A DNA stretch of 64,000 nucleotides from JADJLQ01 sp044227925 (GTDB lineage Bacteria > Bacteroidota > Bacteroidia > Chitinophagales > Saprospiraceae): contig JBGAVW010000014.1 of NCBI GenBank assembly GCA_044227925.1, positions 1 to 64,000 on the forward strand, in the 5' to 3' direction. Numbering within the stretch: position 1 is the stretch's first letter; every line of letters starts with the position of its first letter. Below are positions 17,909 to 26,740 of the stretch, in pieces. Both the position numbers and the translations under genes were made by a program. The notes under the pieces are model-generated. The model made no database searches and had not been told where the DNA came from. It saw nothing but the letters and a program-made list of their open reading frames with translations.

Positions 17909-19135
17909 TCAAAAATTCATCTGAGCCTGCAGCCGGAGTAGGTTGCCTTTTTGCCTGTTTTGCTGACTGGTGAAATCCTCAAAAGTCCGATCTGAAATAG
18001 TGTACATTACCACGAACTCAAATTTGGGATTAAATTGCATTTCCAATCCCAATTCAAATTCTTTTACAATGTATTTACGGGCATCTGTTTCAAATTTTTT
18101 ACCACCGGTGTAGGATTGATACCTCAGGAAGGGAATATAAACCTGATGTTTCCTATCCATTTTATATGAAGCAGTGATATATCCTCCGTGCAGCTCACCC
18201 GTATGTATTGAATCGGTGACGGTATTAAATTCAGGCCCTCTGCCTATATTATATTCTGACTGGATACCGAATGGCTTTGGATAAAGGACAAAGGTGGCTG
18301 CAATGCGTTGGTCAGCATAGCTTCGATCTGCTTTGAATTTTGTACCTTTTGAAATCTGATCAGTTGCTATCACCGTATTGCCAGTATATGCTTGTATCCC
18401 AGGCTCTACAATTTGATTACCAAATCTCATAGGATTAGATACCCTCGCGATAAGGTGAGGAGCATTATTTAATTCCGGTTTATTAGCAGTTTGGCCATTG
18501 TATACCCCTAGTCCAAACACACCGTAATCACCGGATCCCTTTAATCCGTCTCTCACCAAAGAACTTAATAGTTTCCGTTTATGCTCAGGAGCCCAATAAA
18601 AAAACACCCCCATATCCCGCTCATTAGATACCGCACTATTTAAAGCATCATTTCGATCCAGTGGCAATCTTTGTTGACTGGATTGCATATTTTCAAAGCC
18701 ATAAGGAACTTTTGATTGCCCTATCCTGAATCTGAATTCATTTTTTTTATCTAACCCGACATCGAAATAAGCATCTCTTAACTGCCCAAAATGCAGGGAG
18801 GTACTGCTCACTGAACTGGCAAAATCAGGTTGAATATAGAAGTACACATTATTGACTAATTGCCCGGAAAAAATTATTCTCAACCGTCGTAGAAAAAAAC
18901 CGCCTCCGTCGCCAATACTTCTGTCACATTGATCACATTTTAGCTTCGAATTGGTCTCGAGTAAACGATTGTATCTAACTTGTGCATAACCCCTGATAGA
19001 AAACTGATCATACCATTTTTTTTCCTGAGGAGGAGTATTAAGATAGACTTTGGGATTATCCCCGGTACCCGATTTGACCTGGGAATACCCTAAAATTGTC
19101 CAAAATAATATTAGACATGAAAGATAGAATTTCAA
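17909..19135 (-). CDS. Phosphate-selective porin O/P-like outer membrane protein
   Basis: A signal peptide (to about GYSQ) precedes a beta-barrel that matches the OprO/OprP family: FSIRGYAQVRYNRL at the first strand, FFLRRLRIIFSGQL, VYFYIQPDFA and a C-terminal strand ending LRLQAQMNF with the terminal Phe. The family forms anion-selective channels, and proximity to pitA suits phosphate uptake. The open frame extends to a TTG at 19162, but that codon overlaps a -7 box (19167-19160). I therefore favour the in-frame TTG at 19135, which gives a 408-residue precursor starting MKFYLSCLILFW. The start remains uncertain. Confidence 0.8.
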   Translation of the reverse strand: MKFYLSCLILFWTILGYSQVKSGTGDNPKVYLNTPPQEKKWYDQFSIRGYAQVRYNRLLETNSKLKCDQCDRSIGDGGGFFLRRLRIIFSGQLVNNVYFYIQPDFASSVSSTSLHFGQLRDAYFDVGLDKKNEFRFRIGQSKVPYGFENMQSSQQRLPLDRNDALNSAVSNERDMGVFFYWAPEHKRKLLSSLVRDGLKGSGDYGVFGLGVYNGQTANKPELNNAPHLIARVSNPMRFGNQIVEPGIQAYTGNTVIATDQISKGTKFKADRSYADQRIAATFVLYPKPFGIQSEYNIGRGPEFNTVTDSIHTGELHGGYITASYKMDRKHQVYIPFLRYQSYTGGKKFETDARKYIVKEFELGLEMQFNPKFEFVVMYTISDRTFEDFTSQQNRQKGNLLRLQAQMNF

Positions 19136-19159
19136 GCAGATTTCAGTTTGTTTGTTGCA

Positions 19160-19167
19160 CAAAACTA
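19160..19167 (-). promoter_or_regulatory. -7 box for the porin-like gene
   Basis: TAGTTTTG on the minus strand fits TAnnTTTG. It overlaps the upstream alternative TTG start and so argues for the internal start at 19135. No matching upstream TTG was picked out. Confidence 0.4.
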
Positions 19168-19255
19168 CTTATATGCAGGGGTCAGTTACTAATTTCAATA
19201 TTAAGTTAGTATTAAGTTTTGCGAAGACATTAATAATTTTAATTAATTTTAGAAA

Positions 19256-19843
19256 ATGAAAAAAATACTGCTTCCTGTCCTCCTGTTATTTTCGATTACC
19301 AGTTACACCCAGTCCTGGATATCCTTATTGGACAAAAATTCCCTGGCCGGATGGAAAGTACCTGAAAATAACATTTGGTATAGTGTCAAAAATGGCATTC
19401 TTCATATTCAAAGCGGACCCGATAAGAAAGGCTCAATTCTCTGGACTGATAAAAATTTTCAAAACTTCAAAATAAAATTGCAATTCAAAATGGGTGATGG
19501 TACTGTGGATTCAGGCGTCTTTCTCAGAGGTGAGAACGATCAGATCCAGATCGGAATCAGTGGGTCATTAAAACGGGATATGACGGCATCACCATACATT
19601 CCGAAACTCAGGTATCCTGTGGAAGCCAAAGATGTAGCCAAAATCCTAAAGCCCAAAGACTGGAATTCTATGGAAATAGAAGTGATCGACAAAACCTATT
19701 CCGTATTATTGAATAATAAATTAGTGATGACCTATACTTCAGAGGGAATCCCATCAGAAGGACCTATAGGATTACAGTTACATCCAGGCAATGAAATGAG
19801 CATAGACTATAAAAAGATCAAGCTTAAAATACATAAATCCTGA
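19256..19843 (+). CDS. DUF1080 domain protein, secreted (second copy)
   Basis: This 195-residue precursor has a signal peptide ending near SYTQS, followed by a minimal DUF1080 beta-sandwich: WISLLDKNSLAGWKVPENNIW, GVFLRGENDQIQIG and the closing GPIGLQLHPGNEMSIDYKKIKL. The family includes 3-keto-glucoside hydrolases. It is shorter than the copy at 2320 and lacks its Cys-containing tail. The two proteins share only the family core, so they are distant paralogues rather than a recent duplication. Confidence 0.8.
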   Translation: MKKILLPVLLLFSITSYTQSWISLLDKNSLAGWKVPENNIWYSVKNGILHIQSGPDKKGSILWTDKNFQNFKIKLQFKMGDGTVDSGVFLRGENDQIQIGISGSLKRDMTASPYIPKLRYPVEAKDVAKILKPKDWNSMEIEVIDKTYSVLLNNKLVMTYTSEGIPSEGPIGLQLHPGNEMSIDYKKIKLKIHKS

Positions 19844-19884
19844 TTACTGGCTGGCAATTAGAAATTGTAATTAACTAAAAGTAA

Positions 19885-20394
19885 TTATTGTTTCCTGGCA
19901 GTAGGTTTTCTGTCAGGTAGTGGAAAAGCAGCACTTCCGTAATTGTAAAACGTACTCTTATTATTTGCTATAGGCAGCTTGTAGTTTGCAATAAAAGTAG
20001 TTAATACCTCTTTAAATATTTTTTGATCCAGTTCTTTGGAACCACTTTTAGGAAAATAAGCAAAATGTTTGATGGTGCCGTCTTGATTCCAAAAAACAGA
20101 AAACCAAAATTTAGAGCCCTTTAATGTCAGGCCAAGCGATTCGGATACAGATTCCAACTCGGATAGCATATGCAACCACTTATCATAAGCGAGGTACACA
20201 TCGTTTTGGCATATTTCAAGCAAAGTTTGGCTGGAGTTATTGAGTGCTTCAAAAGGATCTGTAAATTGTCCTATCATGAAAATAGCCGGCAGCGAATCTG
20301 CATGCGATACATACTTATCTCTGCCAAAAGCATGCTCAACACTATAGCTTAAAATGCTATTAAATAAGAAAAAAGTATAAAAAAATATTTTCAC
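19885..20394 (-). CDS. Secreted protein of unknown function
   Basis: I do not recognise this 169-residue protein. It has an N-terminal hydrophobic signal peptide (residues 1-17), a helical middle (ALNNSSQTLLEICQNDVYLAYDKWLHML) and a C-terminal half with FWNQDGTIKHFAYFPKSGSKEL. That half loosely resembles the mixed alpha/beta fold found at the C-termini of TonB-like and energy-transducer-like proteins. No transmembrane segment follows the signal. It converges on the DUF1080 gene at 19256 and is divergent from cvpA. Confidence 0.6.
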   Translation of the reverse strand: MKIFFYTFFLFNSILSYSVEHAFGRDKYVSHADSLPAIFMIGQFTDPFEALNNSSQTLLEICQNDVYLAYDKWLHMLSELESVSESLGLTLKGSKFWFSVFWNQDGTIKHFAYFPKSGSKELDQKIFKEVLTTFIANYKLPIANNKSTFYNYGSAAFPLPDRKPTARKQ

Positions 20395-20509
20395 GAATTA
20401 TAAAGTTAAAACATATTTACCTTTTCATCACAAAATTTTAATATTTAGTCGATTACATTTTATTCTTCCACCCTGAATAGGTAATATTGAGGATAAAAAA
20501 ATCAAGTAA

Positions 20510-21040
20510 ATGGCAATCGACATCATTGCAATCCTCATAGCTGTATATGGCTTTTATTTAGGGTATACCAAAGGTATCGTAAAGACTATTTTTGGAATTG
20601 TATCCATATTTATCGGTTTACTGGCAGCTTTAAAACTATCCCCTTATCTGGTCAAAGGATTGGAAAAAGCCACCGGCAGCAATAGCCCCTTGATTTTTCT
20701 GCTTGGTTTTGCACTTACTTTTGTGCTCACCTTGTTCCTGATCCGGTTTTTGGGCAATCGCTTTGAAGATTTGTTGAAAGCCATTAAAATAAATTTTTTC
20801 AATCAGGTACTGGGGGGAGTGGCCTTAAGTTTAATATTTTTATTGCTGTTTAGCTACAGTATTTGGTTTGCTGATCAGGTTAAATTCATACCCGAAACCA
20901 CCAAAAAAGCCAGTTATACGTATACAGCATTAAACACATTACCCGATAAATCAAAGCAGGCTTTTGCCTATATCAAACCTCTTTTCAGAGAATTTTCTGA
21001 AAAAGCCAGGGAAACTATTGAAAGAGTAAAAAATGAGTAA
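20510..21040 (+). CDS. CvpA family membrane protein
   Basis: This 176-residue inner membrane protein has about four hydrophobic segments and the CvpA pattern: AIDIIAILIAVYGFYLGYTKGIVKTIFG at the start and NRFEDLLKAIKINFFNQVLGGV in the middle. CvpA proteins were named for colicin V production in Escherichia coli and later linked to envelope homeostasis. Their molecular role is unclear. The C-terminal 50 residues are hydrophilic. Its stop overlaps the start of the downstream lysoplasmalogenase-like gene by 8 bases, so the two are likely co-translated. Confidence 0.85.
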   Translation: MAIDIIAILIAVYGFYLGYTKGIVKTIFGIVSIFIGLLAALKLSPYLVKGLEKATGSNSPLIFLLGFALTFVLTLFLIRFLGNRFEDLLKAIKINFFNQVLGGVALSLIFLLLFSYSIWFADQVKFIPETTKKASYTYTALNTLPDKSKQAFAYIKPLFREFSEKARETIERVKNE

Positions 21041-21728
21041 GCTAAACTTATCCTTCTTTACTTATTTTTTTATTATCAGTGCATTGCATTTAACAGCAAT
21101 GATATTTAATATGGAATGGCTAGGTACAAATACTAAACCATTTTTGCTCTTAAGCCTGATTTACGCTGTACTCTCATTTGCAAAATCCACCACTACAGAT
21201 AAAAGATGGATTAATATCCTTATCGTGGCTCTTGGGCTTAGCTGCGCCGGGGATATTTTATTATTACTGGAAAAAAAGCTTAATAATCCTCTGCTCTTTT
21301 ACTTTGGACTGGGGGCTTTTTTACTAGCCCATATATCTTACATAGTATTGTATAAAAATCTGGGAAAGCAATTCAAATCCATTCCCCTGCTGTTGGTCTA
21401 CATCCTTTATCTTTTATTCTTCTTTTACCTGCTTGTGCCCGGCATGAAAACTGACCTCGCTATACCCGTGGTTCTGTATGGCTTCGTGTTATGTGCTATG
21501 GCATGGTCGGCCTGGAGATTGGTTTCAGTACACAAGGCCTATGGGATGTACGTGGTTTTTGGAGCAATCTTGTTTGTGATTTCGGATAGCATACTGGCTA
21601 TTCGAAAATTTAAAATGCCTGTAGCACAGGGAGATTTTTTGATCATGCTCACCTATCTTGCTGCACAATTTTTAATTACCTGGGGCATCTTAAAAACTAT
21701 GGATCAAATTTCAACCAGCGAGTCCTGA
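21033..21728 (+). CDS. YhhN/TMEM86 family lysoplasmalogenase-like membrane protein
   Basis: This 231-residue protein has about eight hydrophobic segments. The family signature is seen in LSCAGDILLLLEKKLNNPLLFYFGLGAFLLAHISYI (residues 70-105) and in GAILFVISDSILAIRKF near 175, which contain the conserved Asp residues of the intramembrane active site. YhhN/TMEM86B relatives cleave the vinyl-ether bond of lysoplasmalogens, and bacterial substrates are mostly unknown. It overlaps cvpA upstream by 8 bases and the convergent obg gene at its 3' end by 25 bases. Confidence 0.85.
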   Translation: MSKLNLSFFTYFFIISALHLTAMIFNMEWLGTNTKPFLLLSLIYAVLSFAKSTTTDKRWINILIVALGLSCAGDILLLLEKKLNNPLLFYFGLGAFLLAHISYIVLYKNLGKQFKSIPLLLVYILYLLFFFYLLVPGMKTDLAIPVVLYGFVLCAMAWSAWRLVSVHKAYGMYVVFGAILFVISDSILAIRKFKMPVAQGDFLIMLTYLAAQFLITWGILKTMDQISTSES

Positions 21729-22714
21729 TTGATCAATTCCCAAAGTTTATCTTTTAATTCATCCAATCCATGCTGATTTACAGCTGAAATGAGGGCTGTG
21801 GGTATTCCTTTGGGCAATTTCCTTTTTATAGATGATACCTTGGCGGGATCTATCAAATCCATTTTGGTTACCGCCAGTATCCGCGGTTTATCCAACAGCT
21901 GTGGGTTGAAAAGCTTTAGTTCTTTGAGTAATATTTTATACTCCTTGCTAATACTTTCTGTATCGGCAGGTACCATAAAAAGCAATACTGCATTTCTTTC
22001 TATATGTCTTAAAAATCGGAGACCAAGCCCTTTACCCAGGTGGGCATCTTCTATGATACCCGGGATGTCGGCTATTACAAATGATTTATCCCCTCTGTAT
22101 TTTACTATGCCGAGATTAGGGGCCAAAGTGGTGAAAGGATAACTTGCAATTTTTGGCTTAGCCGCCGTGACTGAAGCGAGAAAAGTAGATTTTCCTGCAT
22201 TAGGAAATCCGACTAATCCAACATCTGCTAATATTTTTAATTCAAAAGAAAGCCATGATTCAATGCCCGGTTCGCCGGTTTGAGCAAACCTGGGTGTCTG
22301 GTGAGTACTTGATTTGAAAAAAGCATTTCCTTTTCCTCCGCGACCACCCTGAAGAAGGCATACTGTCTGACCATTTTTAGTAATCTCAGCAAGTTGTCTT
22401 CCGGATTCGACATCCCTGATAACGGTTCCCAGCGGCACTTCAATATATTGATCAGGACCCGCGCCTCCAGACATATTCGCTTTGGCACCGGATTCCCCAT
22501 CCCCCGCGAAAACATGCTTTTTATATCTGAGATGGAGTAATGTCCACAGTTGACTATTACCCACAGCATAAATACTACCTCCTGATCCGCCATCACCACC
22601 ATCAGGCCCCCCTCTTGGCACGTATTTTGCCCGACGCAAATGCACAGCACCTGCCCCCCCTTTACCAGACCGGCATTGGATCTTAACAAAGTCAATAAAA
22701 TTTTCTTCTCCCAT
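21704..22714 (-). CDS. obg: Obg-family GTPase (ObgE/CgtA)
   Basis: Obg is an essential GTPase that binds the 50S ribosomal subunit and links ribosome assembly to stress responses. The glycine-rich Obg fold covers residues 1-158 (GGAGAVHLRR, RGGPDGGDGGSGG). The GTPase domain has its P-loop GFPNAGKST at 169-177, the DIPG switch II near 214 and a TKMD base-specificity motif near 287. The protein stops soon after the G domain (336 residues), so the variable C-terminal domain is absent, as in many Bacteroidota. adk lies upstream in the same direction, about 57 bases away. Confidence 0.97.
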   Translation of the reverse strand: MGEENFIDFVKIQCRSGKGGAGAVHLRRAKYVPRGGPDGGDGGSGGSIYAVGNSQLWTLLHLRYKKHVFAGDGESGAKANMSGGAGPDQYIEVPLGTVIRDVESGRQLAEITKNGQTVCLLQGGRGGKGNAFFKSSTHQTPRFAQTGEPGIESWLSFELKILADVGLVGFPNAGKSTFLASVTAAKPKIASYPFTTLAPNLGIVKYRGDKSFVIADIPGIIEDAHLGKGLGLRFLRHIERNAVLLFMVPADTESISKEYKILLKELKLFNPQLLDKPRILAVTKMDLIDPAKVSSIKRKLPKGIPTALISAVNQHGLDELKDKLWELINQDSLVEI

Positions 22715-22771
22715 TTTTATATCATAAGCAATGAATACACTTTCACCGCTTTCACATCCTTTTTTATTTTG

Positions 22772-23365
22772 TCAATAAACAAAGGATGTAGTATATCGAT
22801 CATCTATGAGCAAACATAACTCATCAAATATTTCGTCTATAGAACCCATTCCATTTACCTGGACGGCTATTTTTTGTGCATCATAATAGTCATATACCGG
22901 TGTGGTTTCGTCCCGATAGACTTGCAAACGTTTTCTGATAATCGATTCATTTACATCGTCGGCACGACCAGATGACTTACCCCGGTTTAATAATCTACTG
23001 ATCAACTCCTCCTCATCGACTACCAGGGAAATCATAGCAGTCATTTTGATATTCTTTTTATTAAGTAATTCATCGAGGGCTTCAGCTTGAGCAATAGTGC
23101 GTGGAAATCCATCCAATATAAAACCATTTTTCACCCTGTCGGATTCCATACGCTGCTGGAGCATAGCAATAGTGACCGAATCCGGCACCAACTGTCCTTT
23201 GTCCATGTATGACTTAGCCAGCTGTCCCAATTCAGTATTATTTCCCAACTCGTATCTAAACATATCACCTGTAGACAGGTGGGCGATACCGTATTTTTCA
23301 ACCAATTTTTGGGCCTGGGTGCCTTTGCCAGAACCCGGAGGACCAAATAAAATTAAATTAATCAT
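22772..23365 (-). CDS. adk: Adenylate kinase
   Basis: Adenylate kinase interconverts ATP + AMP and 2 ADP. The protein (197 residues from this start) opens MINLILFGPPGSGKGTQ with the P-loop at residues 8-15. It continues with LSTGDMFR, GFPRTIAQAEAL and the short LID NRGKSSGRADD, so it is the short form without a zinc-binding LID. The open frame extends to an ATG at 23410, but that codon lies upstream of a -7-like box (23407-23400), and the extra 15 residues precede the first beta strand. The start at 23365 is therefore preferred. Confidence 0.95.
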   Translation of the reverse strand: MINLILFGPPGSGKGTQAQKLVEKYGIAHLSTGDMFRYELGNNTELGQLAKSYMDKGQLVPDSVTIAMLQQRMESDRVKNGFILDGFPRTIAQAEALDELLNKKNIKMTAMISLVVDEEELISRLLNRGKSSGRADDVNESIIRKRLQVYRDETTPVYDYYDAQKIAVQVNGMGSIDEIFDELCLLIDDRYTTSFVY

Positions 23366-23399
23366 TTGACTATAAAATCCTGATGTTTCCTGTAAAGGC

Positions 23400-23407
23400 G
23401 AAAGATA
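23400..23407 (-). promoter_or_regulatory. -7-like box for adk
   Basis: TATCTTTC on the minus strand matches TAnnTTTG in 7 of 8 positions, 34 bases upstream of the chosen adk ATG. Confidence 0.35.
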
Positions 23408-23504
23408 CAAATAATTGATGCACTGACCGATACAAAGTTTTGCCAGAATTTTATACCTTTAGACTAATAATTTACCAACCAAAACCGTTAAAAGGGATTT
23501 AGGC

Positions 23505-23849
23505 ATGCTCTCATTATTAAAGGAAGACAAATTATATTACAGCATCGGCGAAATCTCGGATATGTTTGGAGTATCCAAATCATTGATCCGGTATTGGGAG
23601 ACAGAATTCAGTATTCTCAAGCCTCATAAGAATAGTAAAGGCGACAGACGATATACCAAAGAAAATATAGATCAGTTGCAATTGATTTTTGACCTGGTAA
23701 AAAACAGGGGCTTTACCATCGAAGGCGCAAAAAATGAAATCAAACAAAATAAAGATCTGATCAAACAACGGCAAGCGGTACTGCAAAAACTGATCAACCT
23801 AAAAGCTGAAATGCAGAAATGGAAAGATTCACTGGTAATAGAAAAATAA
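23505..23849 (+). CDS. MerR-family transcriptional regulator
   Basis: This 114-residue protein has a MerR winged helix-turn-helix (residues 12-80: YSIGEISDMFGVSKSLIRYWE, then the wing KGDRRYTKENIDQL) followed by a dimerisation coiled coil. No C-terminal effector domain or metal-binding cysteines are present, so it is the minimal MerR type common in Bacteroidota. Targets are unknown. It is divergent from adk and convergent with the AT-rich three-gene block. Confidence 0.85.
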   Translation: MLSLLKEDKLYYSIGEISDMFGVSKSLIRYWETEFSILKPHKNSKGDRRYTKENIDQLQLIFDLVKNRGFTIEGAKNEIKQNKDLIKQRQAVLQKLINLKAEMQKWKDSLVIEK

Positions 23850-23881
23850 ATTAAGTTAATTTTAATCTACGACTATCTTTA

Positions 23882-24643
23882 CTATTTTGGTTTATTCATT
23901 TTACCCAAAGAATAACCCAAACTTAGCCCCAAACCTGCTCCACTTCCCTTAGTATATAATATAATTCTATTTGAATCACCTATTTTTACCTGAGTATTAT
24001 AATATGAATAATATAAAGCTACATTGGTTAGGTTTCTAAAACCAAATTGATAACTCTGAATTATCTTCAAATAAACTTTACTAGATAAATTGTACTTAAG
24101 CTCAATAGCAGATTTGAATAAAAGAGACATTTTACTTGTACCTAAAGAATGGGTGAAATAGTTTGATAATAAAAAATATTGGTTATCAATTTGAACTTCA
24201 TTTGTCACTCTTGTTTTTAAAAGAAAATCATTTGAATTAGCATTATTACTAAACAATAATGCACAACCTAAAATAGGTGAAAAACTTATTTTCTTGCTCT
24301 TATAAATCTCTGTCTTAATGTAAAATGGTAATTGATAAACTAAAAACTTACCTTTTAAATCTGGCAAACTGTATGCGGGTGGAATCAGTTGATTATTTGT
24401 TAACGAAAAATTCATATTATATTTGGTACTTGTTAAGCCTGATATAAAGGAAATTTTTTTAAAATTCCACCAAATTAAAACATTTCTTTCATAAGAAATT
24501 TTTGAAACAGTATATGAATCAAAATTTCGAATTTTAAATGCTTCTGTTCTAATGAATACAATATTTGATCCTATTTCGATACCGAATTGCCCATATAATT
24601 TATTTATAAACAAAAATAAAAAAAACAATAGTTGGGCTTTCAT
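23882..24643 (-). CDS. Probable outer-membrane beta-barrel protein, unknown function (AT-rich block, gene 3)
   Basis: No family was recognised. The 253-residue precursor has a signal peptide ending near LYGQ. The rest consists of alternating hydrophobic/polar strands rich in Phe, Tyr, Asn and Ser, with GSGAGLGLSLGYSLG near the C-terminus, which suggests a small outer-membrane barrel. The similar ending GSELGLGIGIM in the next gene upstream points to paralogy. Its ATG overlaps that gene's stop by four bases. Base composition is much more AT-rich than the surrounding housekeeping genes. Confidence 0.6.
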   Translation of the reverse strand: MKAQLLFFLFLFINKLYGQFGIEIGSNIVFIRTEAFKIRNFDSYTVSKISYERNVLIWWNFKKISFISGLTSTKYNMNFSLTNNQLIPPAYSLPDLKGKFLVYQLPFYIKTEIYKSKKISFSPILGCALLFSNNANSNDFLLKTRVTNEVQIDNQYFLLSNYFTHSLGTSKMSLLFKSAIELKYNLSSKVYLKIIQSYQFGFRNLTNVALYYSYYNTQVKIGDSNRIILYTKGSGAGLGLSLGYSLGKMNKPK

Positions 24644-25410
24644 AGCTTCACCATTATACCAATTCCCAAACCTAATTCACTTCCATTATCAAATAAGAAA
24701 GTAGTATAGGGCTTGTTTGTTGATGGTGAAGTATCGCTAAAATATCCATAATTTCCTTTTAAAAAATAAAAATTAGAAAGACCAGTATTATAATTAAGCA
24801 TTAAGTTAAAATCAACCAACTTATTATAATGATATTGTAGATTAAATATAGTTTGCAAAATAATTATATTGGAAATCTTCAAATCATAAAAATGGTAATT
24901 TATATTTATTGGCTCTGAAACTTTCTTTGAAATCCTAAAGATAGAACTATCTTGTAAATCTTTAGATTTTCCTTTCTTTAAGCCAAAGCCAAGACCAAAA
25001 TTAAAATTAAAGTAATCAGAAAGTTTATGAACGTAATATATTTGAAGAGCTAAGGATTCAGATTTAATTTTGATATTTGAAACAATTGGGTTAATATATT
25101 TTAAATCTTTAAATAAAAATGCTCCTGAATTAATATTCATTCTTGGTTTTATAAATTGAATATTATAATTTAATTTAAACATCAAAAATGACTTTTCAAA
25201 TCCAATGAATATTTCCGGATAAAAGTTAGACCTAATAAATGAGTTAGCTATTTTTTGATCACTTGCTGAAAGCAATCCATTAATATCGAGTATTGCATAA
25301 TAATTCCCAGTAAAGATAGAATTGACTCCGTTTATACCTATACTCCAGTCTTGAGAATCAAGAGAATTAATATAAAAGAAAAAAAAAACAAATTTAATAT
25401 AGAGTCGCAT
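24640..25410 (-). CDS. Probable outer-membrane beta-barrel protein, unknown function (AT-rich block, gene 2)
   Basis: This 256-residue precursor has a signal peptide (residues 1-19, ending LDSQ) and barrel-like strands such as FEKSFLMFKLNYNIQF and YFNFNFGLGFGLKKG. It ends GLGIGIMVKL, consistent with an outer-membrane C-terminal strand. I could not place it in a named family. It begins 5 bases after the stop of the lipoprotein gene and overlaps the next gene, so the three are one transcription unit. Codon use is strongly biased to A/T endings. Confidence 0.6.
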   Translation of the reverse strand: MRLYIKFVFFFFYINSLDSQDWSIGINGVNSIFTGNYYAILDINGLLSASDQKIANSFIRSNFYPEIFIGFEKSFLMFKLNYNIQFIKPRMNINSGAFLFKDLKYINPIVSNIKIKSESLALQIYYVHKLSDYFNFNFGLGFGLKKGKSKDLQDSSIFRISKKVSEPININYHFYDLKISNIIILQTIFNLQYHYNKLVDFNLMLNYNTGLSNFYFLKGNYGYFSDTSPSTNKPYTTFLFDNGSELGLGIGIMVKL

Positions 25411-25415
25411 TATAG

Positions 25416-26642
25416 CTAATTCCTTCTAATTGCTCCAACAGTTACATCTGCTTCGTTTGGTTCAATATAAGTTTGTGCAGCAACTTGCTGTTGTAAAGGA
25501 TAATTGTTTACAGGTGGGCAATGGAATTTATGCATATATGGCCCGGAATATGAAAAAATTGTCATTCTATTGCTGTTGTCAATTGGTGTACAAGAATTAT
25601 AGCTGGAAATTATCTCAGTTGAATTTCTATGAGGATCTTCTTCAAAAAATATAAAGTCATAGCATTCTCCGTAATCAATAAGACCCTCGGGAAACGAAAA
25701 GGAATTAGTAGTTGTTAGATAAGTATCATTCTGTCCAAAAGAATGTACTATTTCCATTAAATGGGTACTCTTAAAATCCAGAATTTGATATAATGATCCA
25801 TTAGGAGTACAATTAGTATTACCATGCCTGCAAACTACTGATAATTCAGAATCACCCCAGCTTTCATGGGGTGAATGTAGAACAATTGTCCATAACCAAA
25901 ATGAAGTACCATAAGATCTCATCTCAAGGCGTTGAGAATCATTAATTCTTTGATTCTTATTTCTTATTACCTCACCTTTGTTATTTGTTCTTTCATTTAC
26001 TGAAATGATCCACACCAAATGTTGTTTCGCGAATTCATGATTTATACTAAGTACAATCAAATTACCTTCATTATCTAATGTATAACCTGGAATTGTTTCT
26101 TCATCATTAAGAACTAATGCGATAATTGGAATTTCGTTTAAGTTGTTTTTATGTAATTCAAAATAAGGAATATATATTTGAGGAAACCATTTGAAATCTT
26201 GAGAATTGTACCCATTTATAATTTTTTCAAAAGTTTTTCTATCAGAAAATGACGGAAAGTTTGCTTCGACCTGAAGAGAATTAACTTTGAAAAGTTTTCG
26301 ATTATCAGATTTCAATTTATTTAAATACATCAAATCGACCAAATTGCTATTTAGATCGCCAATATGTTTGATAAGTGTGTTCTCATCACCATCAAATTTA
26401 TTATTCACTAATTGATGGACTTCGCTTCTAAAGTCTTTTAATTGTGCTAATTCTAGGACTGAAAGTGCAGTAGAATTAACCATTGCCTCAAATTCATCAA
26501 TCTTTGTATCAAATTGATTAGTTTCATTAATTATTTTTCTATTTATTTCGGTTTTATATTTTAAATTAAAATTGTCTTCATTACAAGATAGAAAAAAAGA
26601 ATAAATGATAAAGAATAAAGAAAGGGTTACAAAATTTTTCAT
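25416..26642 (-). CDS. Lipoprotein of unknown function (AT-rich block, gene 1)
   Basis: The first 20 residues form a lipoprotein signal with lipobox FLSCNE (Cys20). Residues 30-120 are predicted helical and hydrophilic. The middle contains GYTLDNEGNLIVLSINHEFAKQHLVWIISVNE. The last 150 residues are rich in aromatic residues, His and Cys (HESWGDSELSVVCRHGNTNC, HSFGQNDTY, HKFHCPP). HSFG and HESWGD are suggestive of a metal or binding site, but no HExxH protease motif is present. No named family recognised. It is probably a surface or periplasmic lipoprotein working with the two barrels encoded downstream. Confidence 0.6.
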   Translation of the reverse strand: MKNFVTLSLFFIIYSFFLSCNEDNFNLKYKTEINRKIINETNQFDTKIDEFEAMVNSTALSVLELAQLKDFRSEVHQLVNNKFDGDENTLIKHIGDLNSNLVDLMYLNKLKSDNRKLFKVNSLQVEANFPSFSDRKTFEKIINGYNSQDFKWFPQIYIPYFELHKNNLNEIPIIALVLNDEETIPGYTLDNEGNLIVLSINHEFAKQHLVWIISVNERTNNKGEVIRNKNQRINDSQRLEMRSYGTSFWLWTIVLHSPHESWGDSELSVVCRHGNTNCTPNGSLYQILDFKSTHLMEIVHSFGQNDTYLTTTNSFSFPEGLIDYGECYDFIFFEEDPHRNSTEIISSYNSCTPIDNSNRMTIFSYSGPYMHKFHCPPVNNYPLQQQVAAQTYIEPNEADVTVGAIRRN

Positions 26643-26740
26643 AGCAATTAATTTAATATTGTTAGTGTATAATATTAATAAAGTTAATATGTAATTTTCA
26701 AATAATAACTTTTGACTAAAACTTTAACATTGGTTAAAAG

